Assembly (NCBI GenBank): GCA_010093705.1 | Contig: MU006100.1 | Span: 124,001 to 188,000, forward strand | Length of the DNA: 64,000 nucleotides | From: Patellaria atrata CBS 101060 | Lineage: Eukaryota; Ascomycota; Dothideomycetes; Patellariales; Patellariaceae | Reading direction: 5' to 3' | Shown: positions 22,410 to 33,600 of the stretch, one piece after another | Layout of the letters: every line of letters starts with the position of its first letter | Numbering within the stretch: position 1 is the stretch's first letter | Position numbers and translations under genes: made by a program | The notes under the pieces: generated by a model | What the model was told of the DNA's origin: nothing | The model's database searches: none | Seen by the model: the letters and a program-made list of their open reading frames with translations, nothing else

Positions 22410-25400
22410 GGGTCGCTCTGTATGATAATAATTCTAGCCTGAGTAAATTGGTTATGAAAATACTAATCACTTTGTAGGTGCATCAAATACAATCTGGACA
22501 GGTCATCGTCGACTTATGCTCTGTGGTGAAAGAACTTGTAGAGAACAGCCTAGATGCTAGAGCCACATCTATAGGTAAGTTATATTAGAGTCCTCACGTC
22601 CTGCAGTTTCCTTAATCATGTCATCTCAGATGTCCGCTTTAAAAATTATGGGCTGGACTCGATCGAGGTCCAAGATAATGGTGCAGGTATCGCATCTGAA
22701 GATTTCGAGACGATAGGTACGTGTTCACATTTTCTCTATATTGCAACTTCTCTGACTCAAAATTGCGCAGCTCTAAAGCACTATACGTCTAAGCTCTCCA
22801 ACTACGCCGACCTCTCGACCCTCCAAACCTTCGGTTTCCGCGGTGAAGCTCTCTCCTCCCTCTGTGCTCTATCCAAATTCCATATTATTACCGCTCGTGC
22901 GAGTGATGGGCCGAAAGGCACACGTCTAGAGTTTGAACCATCAGGGAAGCTTAAAGAAACATCCGTTGTTGCGAGTCAGAAGGGTACGATTGTCGCTGTG
23001 GAAAACCTGTTCTATAACCTACCCGTAAGGAGGAGAGAACTGGAGAAGAATATTAAGAGGGAATATGGGAAAGTACTGAATTTATTGCATGCGTATGCAT
23101 GTATTAGTACTGGTGTACGTGTTGCTGTGAGCCAACAGATATCCAAAGGGAAAAAGGTCGTGGTCTTTTCGACTAAGGCGAATACTACCACCAAGGAGAA
23201 TATATCCCAGGTATATGGCGCCAAGACAGTTTTGGCACTTGTTCCACTAGACCTGAAGCTCGAAATGAATCCCTTAGGTGGAGCAGCCTCATCGAGTGTG
23301 AAGGCGAACATACCTGACGATACATCACGAGAAGTTCATATCTCTGGCCATATATCACGACCCGTCGTTGGCGAAGGACGGTCTACTCCCGACCGCCAAA
23401 TGTTCTTCGTCAACTCGCGCCCCTGCGCTCTTCCGCAGGTTACGAAAGCTTTCAATGAGGTCTATAAATCTTACAATGTCACACAGTCTGCATTTATATT
23501 CGCGAATTTGGTCATGGACACGAATGCTTATGATGTAAACGTTTCACCGGATAAGAGAACTATATTGTTACACGACCAGTCTATGCTACTTGAGAAGCTG
23601 AAGGAATGTCTTGTTGACTTGTTTGAGAATCACGATCAGAGTGTCCCACAGAGTCAGTTTGCTCCAAGAAAGTTGCCGGGATACAAACCTTTGAGTACTA
23701 GTAGAGAGACTTCGAAGGGAGACGAAGAGAACGCGACTAGAGAGACTATTCCAACAAGTACGGAAGATGGCGGTCAAGAAGGGAACGAGACCCAGACCTC
23801 AACTGTCGACTCTACTGGCGATGCTACCACTCAGGAAGATGGGGCTCCGATCAGTTTCATTAAAACCTTCGTCGAACGTAACGCTGATTCGCGGAGAGAA
23901 AAGCCTCAAATGCCTACAAGACCTGCAACGAATGTGAATTGCGTCTCAAAAAGTAAGCAAAATCTTATTAGGTCTCTTGAACGGGCACAGAGGGAACCTT
24001 CAGCAGAATCAGATCAACAAGAAGATAATGAGAAAGCCAGTGAGGATAAGGACGAAATGATTATAGATGACGAGATGATACCCACACAAGAAGTACATGT
24101 ACCCCGAATAGTGGAGGATTTTAATGCCAGGATAGCAAGCCCAAAGACAATAGCAAACCCCCAGAAAGACACATCTCCCCATCCACCCCTGTTTACACAC
24201 ACTTCGGAAACACCTATACCCGTTATAAGCACGCCGCAAAAGATGCCGTCCTCACAGAACACTATTCAAAATGCTTTCGACCGTATGAGGATGAAAAGGA
24301 CGCCTCAACAGACTGCTACAATTACCGTTGGGGACAGGACAAGTATAGTGACTATTGGTAGTTCGACAAACAAGCGGAGAAGGATTCATGAGCCCCAGTT
24401 TTTCACTGGAGATGAAGGTCCATCATCATCCCTTTTTAGCCGAAAAAAGAAGAGTTTTGCGGCGCCTGGTACAGAAATAGAAGTATCCGACGTCGAGGAA
24501 GAAATTAATGATGTACTTGAGGAAGACGGTGATTCAGGGGAAGAGGTTAAGGGGTCTGTAGCGGATGTAACAACATTGGATCATGCCGCCTCTCCTCGGA
24601 GCGATAACGATGCAAAGCTTTATGCGGAGAGAAGTGAGGAGGAATCGGAGAAAGAGGATGAACAAAGTTCATCAGACAAGAGACCTGTTGATGCAGATGT
24701 GGGAGACACTGATGATGAGTATATTGATGAAGAGGAAAAGAAGGCAAGAGAAGATGCTCGGGTAACAGATATGATTGCAAAAGCTGAAGAAGCCGCTGCA
24801 AGACCGTCATCAGACAATCTTAAGCGTGCTACGAATGTGTTCAAGAGTGGAAATACTCGGAAGCACTCGACTTTGAAGCTCGTACAGCAACTGGATACAA
24901 CCGTCACCAAGATTGAAGCGGGGCTTATATCGCTGAACCAAGCGATTCATGATTGCATGCGGAGTAGTAACAACGACAAGAAGGCGACTGAAGTATCCAC
25001 GGCGGATACGTCACCTGAGGAACGGCTCTCACTTACAGTATCGAAGTCTGATTTTGGACGGATGAGCATTATTGGCCAGTTCAATCTCGGTTTCATTCTC
25101 ACTGTACGTCCTGCTTCAACATCATCACCTCCAGCAAACGACTCGTTGGGTAAGCGTACACTATTACGAACTCCAACCGTTCGGTCTGTGGATGATGAGC
25201 TATTCATTATCGACCAACACGCGTCCGACGAAAAGTACAACTTCGAGCGTCTACGACGGGAAACTATTCTACAGCCTCAGCGTTTAGTCAGGCCCCTCCA
25301 ACTCGAACTGACCGCAGTTGAGGAAGAAGTCATCATCAATAACCCAGCCGCAATAGCAGCAAACGGATTTCAAGTCGAGATTGACGAGAGTGGTGAGAGG

Positions 25401-25862
25401 CCTGTAGGAAGATGTTGCAGGCTCCTAGGCCTACCGATGAGTCGAGAAGTCACATTCACAACCGAAGACCTGGAAGAGCTCATAGCACTCCTGTCCGAAA
25501 GCGGCACTTCCTCCTCCTCAGCGCTTTTGTCCCCTGGAATCGTTTCCGCGAGCACGTTGCTCTCCCTGAACCATCTAAACCAGCACATTCCCCGTCCCTC
25601 GAAAGTGAGACGTCTACTCGCGATGCGGGCGTGTAGAGGTAGCATCATGATTGGAAAGACTTTGACGGAGAAGCAGATGAGGACTGTGGTAAGGAATTTG
25701 GGAGACTTGGAGAAACCTTGGAATTGTCCGCATGGGAGGCCAACCATGAGGCATTTGACGGCTCTGGGGACGTGGGAGGGATGGGGGGAGGGGGATGGGT
25801 TGGTGGGTATGGAGAGGGACGGAGGGAAGGTGAATTGGAGGGAGTATGTTGAGGGAAGGTGA
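22387..25862 (+). CDS. PMS1: DNA mismatch repair protein PMS1 (MutL-alpha subunit)
   Basis: Four exons (22387-22419, 22478-22574, 22630-22716, 22771-25862) give 1102 residues. With MLH1 it forms MutL-alpha, which nicks the new strand during mismatch repair in the nucleus. The GHKL ATPase motifs are intact: [20 protein letters not shown] and [12 protein letters not shown] in the first 110 residues. The C-terminal endonuclease motif DQHA-x2-E-x4-E is present at 887-898 ([12 protein letters not shown]), and the terminal [11 protein letters not shown] metal-binding motif is present. The linker of about 500 residues is acidic and disordered, which makes the protein longer than yeast Pms1. Exon 1 encodes only 11 residues ([11 protein letters not shown]) and is tied to the ATPase domain by correct phase and by a TACTAAT branch site in intron 1. 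Confidence 0.95.
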
Positions 25863-26163
25863 ATCTATGTTTGTGGGTTAGGAATGGATTGGAAGGTATC
25901 TATACATCTCATCGTATTGTTATTACTAATATACACAGCTCAGAGGCTGCTATAGGGAATATCCAACCCCTATTAGGTGATGCGGGATGATTCCGCTCCC
26001 ACAAATCTAGCTATTCTACTATTTTGTCAACATATGATTCATGACATATATCAACGCGTGGTCGCATATCAACTTCCAGCCAATACTGACTCTATTGAGA
26101 TTCGTTTTGAGTGATCGCCCAGAAATGAGCTGTCCGTTCTAAGGTTATTGAATTCCTGAAATC
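25863..26163. other. PMS1-cupin intergenic region
   Basis: This 301-bp spacer holds the PMS1 3' end and the cupin-gene promoter. No distinct element is recognised. Confidence 0.45.
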
Positions 26164-26982
26164 ATGGCAACAAAGCAATCTATATCTTCCATCATCAACC
26201 GTCCTCTTCCTAACGGGGTTACATACAACCTCACTGAGCCCTCTCAAACAACCATTACCCTTCCACCGGGTTCAACATGGACTAGTGGTCTACATTGGCA
26301 TGAGACCCATACCGAGTACCTTCGTGTCGTGAAAGGCTCCATCAGAGTTACGCTTGATGGGAAGGTCACTATAATCACAGCCTCTCCTTCATCATCCACA
26401 AAGGAGTTGACCGTGAGGGTTGATAGAGGAGTCAGACATGAGTGGGGACGAGCCGACTCTACCACCTGGCTGGTACAGGGAAGGGACAATGACGTAAGAG
26501 GTGACGAAGAGGCTATCGTGGTCGAAAGTACCGATCCCAATGACGGCGAAAAGTCTATATTCTTTTACAACGTGAACGGCGTCATCCTAGATGCTCAAAA
26601 GCGCAGTGAAGGTTTAGCCGCGAGACGACATAATCACAGTTTCGTTCTTCCCAAGGGACTGCGGTTCTATGTTGAAAGCGTGGTCTTCGATCTCTGGGTC
26701 ACAGTCCAACTCTTCACCATCTTCCATACGCTCGATAATTGGCCGGTGCTGGTGGACCTGAATTCGCGACGATCGAGAACGGTGCAGTCATCGTGCTGGA
26801 AATCGAGGTCATTAATATTGCTCCACGCCATCGAATGGGGGGTCACGCATGCCGTCTTGTCTGCGGCGACGCTCATCGGCAGACTGGTTGGCATCGACGC
26901 GGTAAGGGAGGAATACACACCCCCTGGGCTACGAAGCAGTTGGAAGGATTCAGGGCGTAAGAGGTGGCAGAAGGACCTGTGA
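26164..26982 (+). CDS. Small cupin-fold protein
   Basis: A single exon of 272 residues. Residues about 40-60 match cupin motif 1: HWH, four residues, Glu, six residues, Gly (GLHWHETHTEYLRVVKGS), which usually binds a metal ion. VDRGVRHEWGR near residue 90 is a plausible second half of the barrel. The C-terminal third has a hydrophobic stretch (VVFDLWVTVQLFTIFHTL) and ends in a basic tail (RKRWQKDL), so membrane association is possible. Substrate and reaction are unknown; cupins of this size in fungi are mostly uncharacterised. About residues 195-225 read less like the rest, so a missed short intron there cannot be excluded. It is the last gene before the first desert. Confidence 0.75.
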   Translation: MATKQSISSIINRPLPNGVTYNLTEPSQTTITLPPGSTWTSGLHWHETHTEYLRVVKGSIRVTLDGKVTIITASPSSSTKELTVRVDRGVRHEWGRADSTTWLVQGRDNDVRGDEEAIVVESTDPNDGEKSIFFYNVNGVILDAQKRSEGLAARRHNHSFVLPKGLRFYVESVVFDLWVTVQLFTIFHTLDNWPVLVDLNSRRSRTVQSSCWKSRSLILLHAIEWGVTHAVLSAATLIGRLVGIDAVREEYTPPGLRSSWKDSGRKRWQKDL

Positions 26983-28745
26983 TCGAGAACTGTCGAACGC
27001 GTGTTCCATATTAGTGTTTTTTTTTTTTCTTTTTTCTTTTTTTTTTTTTTGGGTTAATGAGGCGGCAGAATGCGGCGGCGGTTTGTGAGGACGCGGCATC
27101 GGATTTCTTTTGTGTTATCGGTGGTTGTTTGGGATGGAGTTGGGATAGGTTCATATACTGTACTTAAGCCCCCCTCGGACAACTTGATGGATTGCAGGTT
27201 CAAGAATTGAAGAGATTTTCTGCTAGATACAAGGGAAAGTGGGAAAGGGAGATGACAAGTTGCGATGGCGTGCATGCATTGAAGAAATTAGGTTTTTTTT
27301 TTTTCTCCTTGTCTGTATGTACCGGTCTGCACCCCAAAGACGGGGAGAGTGCAGAGGTTCATGTATTCTCCTTGTCCCGTTTGCAGCTTTACAGCGGGAT
27401 ATTGCATATACTCCACTTTCTATCTCCCTGAATCATTCTCGCGATATACTAAGGTGGCTCTACTACTGATATCGAGATAGCAGTTCGCAGTTCTGCAGTA
27501 GCGAGAGGAGTTTCTAGAACATGAGTTCTGAATTCCCGGTTTTTGAGGTTCAAGACAAGTCAAGATAGCTTCCCCGATCATGAAGGTATGATTGGCGTAT
27601 ACTAGCATGTAGTTCTAGTCGAGGGGCGTCAAGGGGAAGATGCAGCAAGACAGCTTGAACCTCTCTGCAGCTTTCAACAGGTTCCCAAAGCTCAACGAGA
27701 GAAACAACGACGGCTCTGCGGCATCTTCGCATCCACGGATTGAATTGAATCTGTACATCTACCTTTCAGCAACATAGGAAAGCAGATCAATTGGATTGAG
27801 CGAACGATGACCGATAATAGTTGAAGGTACATGAAGTGAGCAGTGTGAAATGGATTCTAACAATATCATCATCCATCAAGGGCCTTGAAGCAGCTTGGTC
27901 CCGAAACGGTTCCACACATGAAGCCAGCAGCTCCTTCCACTCCCACCATTCCTCCTACCTTTTCCCTCTCTCCTCCCCCAAGCGAAATTCATTCCGCTGT
28001 AGGCGCTACAAGGCTGGAAGTACGGAGTACATCTCTCAAAAACGACGATCAGTCGAATAATCGAGGGAATGCCGTATGCAATTGCCCTAACTTACTCCTC
28101 AATCTACTTGTAAGGGTCCATAACGTTGTCTGCAAATCGACACAAACAAAGGGCGTCATGCAAAGCTTGTGAATTGTTTGAAAGATTCCCTCTTGAATCC
28201 TCATACTGCCTCCTTCATCAATTAAGGTTAGTATACTACCTACCTACCATACTAAGAAACCGCCCCCGACGGCTCGTTCCTTCTTGCTCTTGATCGCTTT
28301 TCTTGCTACTTTATCAACAGACTAGAGACTTCCGTGTATAGTTAGAGTTTGAACTCCTACCTCGCTCCTTCCTAATCACGCCATTTGTAACTAGTCGTAT
28401 ATGGAATTGCCAACCTCAAACCGACACTGTTGCGAATTATTACGCGTCTTGTAAGCGAATCAGAGAGTCAGATGGGGAGTTGATGGAGTTGATTTCTTAA
28501 TTCTCAAATCACACCTACGCATTCACCGGGTTGATGGTTAGTTCGGCCTTAAGTGCAGCCTTAAGGTGATCCTTTTAGCTGGGCGCGCCTTCACCGCAAC
28601 TTCATCTGCTTTCATTGGTTCACCTCACAGCCGCTCCACAGCTTCTCTAAACCTTCTAGAGATTCCACCCCACGTCCAATAATGGACCTCTTTCAAATTG
28701 CTTAAGGTAGTAGTCGCTTCACAGCTGAACGTTATTGTGATGGAC

Positions 28746-28806
28746 GAAAGAAGTCACAGAAGTCGCAGAAGTCGCAGAAGTCACAGAAGTCACAGAAGTC
28801 ACAGAA
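28746..28806. repeat. 9-bp tandem repeat
   Basis: About seven near-perfect copies of AGAAGTCAC/AGAAGTCGC are seen directly. The unit is a multiple of three but lies in no credible gene. Confidence 0.85.
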
Positions 28807-30001
28807 CGTCTCAAGGGAAAAGAAAACCGTTAGTCTCAATAGGAGATAGTTGATAGTCGGTCCCTGCATTATTCCATCACACTCCGGCCCACTCCTTCGA
28901 GTCTGCATTTCCCAAGATACTTCCCAGCATCATCCCCATCAAACGAGTTCTCCTCGTGAATTTTTATTAGTCTTGTACCCTTTCGAAGGATTCTTAGAAA
29001 ACTAATATTGACGAGCTTTTAAGCATGTCAGGATCCATAGCTTCCTAGGGATTTGCAACCGTCCGTCACTCCATCTCCCAATATTTCCCTTATTCCCACA
29101 CAACGAACCTCTCTCGCTCTTCCCCGTTCCGCCAACCCGCCCTAGGTCTCACCGAAGGAACCCCTTCACGCCTTGTAAAATTTCCCCACTTCAAGCATTG
29201 ACCCTATCCGTCTGGTGTCGTGCATAATATAGTTGCTACCGTATGTACATGCGTCCGTGACGGGCCGAGGATTTTGCTGTCGGTCTCTGGCGTTGGGAAC
29301 TTGAGGATGTACCTGCCTCCTTCCAACTACCTGTCTCTCCCTCTCCCTTGCCCAACAACTAACACTAACCACCCCTACTGGAAACCTAATTACGAAACCA
29401 CACTTTCTTTTCCCGGCCCCGGGATTCCTTCCGTCTCCTGCCGGTATTTTAAACCCCCCCCCCTTCCGTCCCCCAAACCCATCTAAAGGATTACCCCTTC
29501 TTTCCTCGCCCTTTCCCCCCTCCCTCTTTCCCGACGTGCATTTCTTTACAGATCGTTCGTGTAACACCTACTTCCACTTCCGCACAAGCGGGCTTTCCGT
29601 CGCGCCTAGCTTAAGGGACCAGCAGTGAGATTTGGGTGTTTTCTCGGGCAATATAACTTTGTGGAAAGAGTAGATCCGCTACCTACTTTTACCTTACTGT
29701 CCGCATCTTAGGTTGCTGGGCTGCTCCAACTACCCATTCAAGAATACAGTCTCCACAACGTCTTTTTTTCTCCTACCATGTCTATGTCCGCAGGGCAAGG
29801 CAACCGTGGTGGATCATGTACTGGGCTGTATGTATGTACTTTAGGTTGGACCCTTTTGCAAAAGACTTCAGGACGAGGACCCTTAGCAAGTTCCTCTCTC
29901 CCGTATTCCCAGACAGAACCCTCATCAAACCCCCCTTCTCCATTATACGCTCTAACCCACCGGCTCCCCTTCAACACGACACAAAACATCTCAATATCCA
30001 T

Positions 30002-30025
30002 CAAACCCAAACCCAAACCCAAACC
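30002..30025. repeat. CAAACC hexamer repeat
   Basis: Four tandem CAAACC units. The minus strand therefore reads (GGTTTG)n with four GGG runs, a possible G-quadruplex. The same hexamer recurs near 61459. Confidence 0.8.
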
Positions 30026-30412
30026 CAAGCGAAAGGGACCAAACCGGTCTCACCGCCCATACCCGTACATCTAGGCGTAAGTAAGCCAGCAAGGGCATCA
30101 TCCACACCCGAACCCGCCTCCCTACCTAAGCAGACGTGAACGGACCAATCCAATCCAATCACCTCCCTTTCCCCATCCACCCTTTGACGAATCCACACTG
30201 CAACGAACTCACGGACCCACACCCGCACCGCGAAAAACGTGGCCCACCTGCATGTTCCCGGCGTTTAGTGTAGTGTAAACTCCCGCTCCACCACAAGATT
30301 TTGGCTTTGTATCTTATCTCTATCGTGAGATTTGGGGGGCGAAAGGTTGGACACGACTGAGGCTTGCTTGCTTGCTGGCCGTCATGGCAGGCAGTATAGA
30401 CCTTTCCATCTT

Positions 30413-30460
30413 CCATCTATCTATCTATCAATTTATCTATCTATCTATCTATCTATCTAT
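30413..30460. repeat. TATC tetranucleotide microsatellite
   Basis: A long run of CTAT units with one interruption (CAATTTAT) is visible directly. Confidence 0.9.
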
Positions 30461-30638
30461 CCGTCTCTATACGGTACGTATGTAGTTATCTAGCTAGTTA
30501 CATAGACACGTAGATAAGTATGTAAGTAAGTATGCTACAAACGGCCCACCCACCGACTCACCCATACAGCACAATACCCTACCCTACCCCGTCACACCTC
30601 AATGATATAAATGGAGGGTCGCACGACAGTAGTAGTTT

Positions 30639-30655
30639 CCCCCCCCCCCCCCCCC
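30639..30655. repeat. 17-base C homopolymer
   Basis: Seventeen consecutive C residues on the plus strand. The length may be unreliable because of sequencing slippage. Confidence 0.85.
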
Positions 30656-33600
30656 GGGCTAGAGCGCTCATATGTTTGGTCGATCTTTCAAGAAGCGGTG
30701 AGAGGGACGGGCGGGAGGTGGGTATGCGAGATTGGCTACGTAAGGTAGTGTGGTTGATCGTAGATGGGGTAGGTAAGGCTGAGGGCTTAAGAGAGGTTTC
30801 TTTTCTTCTTTTTTTGGGGAAGGGGAAGGAGGGGGGGAGGGAGAGGGGGGGATGTTGGTGCGGTTAACTACCTTTTGGAGGAGAGGAAAGGATGGAGGGG
30901 TAGGGTTCTGCCGAGGTAGTGTGGAGGATTGAGGGGGCTGCTGGGTTTGGGTTCGGTGGTCGATTATCTTGATTGCCTTATGTTGATGGTGGGTGCGGAG
31001 GTTGATAACCAGATTGAGAGTGTCAGTTAGGGCTGAGCCGCTACGACTGGCCTTTGAAGGAGGAGAATGACGCTTCGACGAGAATCTGAGTATGCCCGCT
31101 TATCGTTGCTGTGGAGAAGCTTCTTTATCGCGTGCGGCATGCTCGATACTGACATTGTGCAATAAGGCTGAGCTTCTACTAACTCTGGCTGTGCACGCGA
31201 AAGAGGGAACGGGTAAAGACAACGGGACACCCAGTTCCAATGAACGGAAAGAAGGGCAAAGTGTGTAACCTATTACCTCTCCCTCCCCCGTCCGATCGTC
31301 GAGCGCGGAGGAGTGTAGGGAGGGCTGACATAGCAACCACCACCACCAACGGCGGAAAGAGCAATACCTACATACGGTTACGGTCGTGTAGGATATAGAG
31401 GTGCAGACTTATAAGGAAGTGGAGACTTAACAGGAAGTGGGGATTTCGAGAGAAGTGGAGGTATTTTGGGGTTAGGTCGATGTAAGGCCAGAGATGCGCG
31501 GCGCTTCGTATACTTTTAAGGTACTGTAGGTAAAGTAGGCAAGGTAGGTATGACTAGACTCGATGAGATAGCTTATTCTGCTTAGGAATAGAGACGGCTG
31601 CTCTTCCGCGCGATTCCGATGGCTATAGGGCGAAAATTGGAATTGTATGAGTTTCTGAGCTGATTTTCTCCAGTTCCAAGTCAATCCAATCCGTTCCGTT
31701 CCGTTCTGGCGTGTTGTGGAGTACCCTATAGAGTCCTTGGATGCTTACACGCTCTGCACTATCAATCTCGCATCTCGTACTTTGTCATCGTGCCATCCTC
31801 TACCCAGTAAACAAGTTCCTCCCCTCCACTCGCCCCTTCCGCACCTCCTAGGTCTAGTGAGCATCTCCACCAACCCTCACTTACAGACCTCTAACAAGTA
31901 ATCTCACCAAGAATCCAAACCACGCACTAATCATCAGCTTTTTAGACCCACCCAAAGGACTAGAGCGGTCTATCATAGCAAGGGTTAGAAGTGTAGGGCT
32001 GAATGACGGGATGAGCGATCAAGTGCTAGTAGGGAAAGAGGTGAGCTCGGATGTGATAGGTAGGTGTTGGAAAGGTAGCGTACTAGGCATTTGGCGGAAG
32101 AACGCGGATAGGAATGGGAGGCTTTGACGTTTTCATTTGAGGGTTGCGGGAGGGATGGGGAGTTAGGCCGTGTTGATCATGTTGCTTGATGTGATGATGA
32201 GAATCACGGTTGGAATGGTAGATACAATTTTAGGGACTATTGAGTTCAATGGTTCGGGGAGTTGGTCTAGCATAAGAATTGAACTTGATTCGGTGATAGT
32301 AGGTAGAGGGACAGGAAAGCACCCAGACGACTGGCGAGGTGGTCTATCTCTCGAACGATCAGACCGAGGGGGTGATCTACTATGATAATGAAAGGATGGT
32401 AAGGACGTCTACTGTGTGAAGAGGAAAGTAGACGAGACGATGATTGAGGTTGATAACGATCTGTTACTATCTTCTGTTGACTCATAACTCTTAAATGAAT
32501 GTGATTATTACCGCCAGGGTTGTTGTCTTCGAGATTACCGTTAACATTGGACTAGGTGTACGGAAAAAGTTGAAGTACTAGGTAGCCCAGAGTGAATAAC
32601 ATCATGTCTATCTCTTGAAACTGAATACTTACGCTGGGACCCCTGACCGAATACTTTGTTAAGAATGGAGTACGCCCTCTTCTCGCTATTATTGAAGGGG
32701 GTAGGAGTACAGTAAACGGAGTGAATGATTATGTAGTGACGGAAGCATGAAAATAGACGATCTGGGTGGAAAGTTTAGATAATATAGAGTGTGTCTAGTG
32801 GAATCGGAAGGCGTTGTTCAGGTCGACATTGCATTTTTACTCTCAGTGTTCTTTCCTGACAACTTCCTACTTTACCCTTAGGGTCATCCATACGAAAGAA
32901 CCGCATCATTATATAGACATAAAACTGGGATAACTTGCTCATTGTGTTCTTGATTGTCCACGTATTTCCATTGCTCTTTTACACAATATCAATCTCGCTT
33001 GTTTCAAGTACTGCTCAAATACCTTTCGCCGCCTCACAACTCTTCTTCTAAGGAATCCATTTGGGACTTACGCGGTGCATTAGCCCTTTCCAATGAGCCC
33101 GGCAAACTGAGAATCGACATCACTCGCATCTACTTCTAATCTTCTTTCGTGGCTCCACGTTCTCGCCAGAACGGCCAGCCATCATCCGAATATGCGCAAG
33201 GGCCCGGCGACAAGATGTTCCAAATGCATTAGATAGGGTAGAGTCGACCCCGGCTCATCGAATGTAGTGGACTCATCCGGGCTTGATGTATCATCGTCTA
33301 ACATCACCGCTTTGGTCGACCTCTTCATGCGATTCAGCAACGCATCTGGATCCTATAGCGTCGCTGGTTGAGGTTGGGATGGATATAACTGCGCTCGACA
33401 CTTCTTCCTAAGGATCATGAACCCGCGATACGCCGATATTCACTGATTAGAAACCGATCTTAGAGGTAGCAACCCCGCCGATTGAATCCATCTATCTATC
33501 TGTAAGTATTATATACCTTTACGTCTTCCTTCTAGTAACATACGGGAAAGATATACACGATTCCACCGTTTGTGTTATCTCAATTATCTTTCTCTAAACT

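Larger units (their letters stand above)
26983..30412. other. Gene desert, part 1: pyrimidine-rich sequence without a recognisable gene
   Basis: A T-rich tract (about 27019-27050) probably belongs to the cupin 3' region. From about 28200 the plus strand is rich in C and T with many CCC and CCT runs, the texture of long fungal leaders or promoters, but no convincing coding sequence follows on either strand. It includes the 9-bp tandem repeat at 28746-28806 and CAAACC repeats at 30002-30025. The open frames present are under 140 codons, overlap in several frames and show no recognised domain. Confidence 0.5.
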
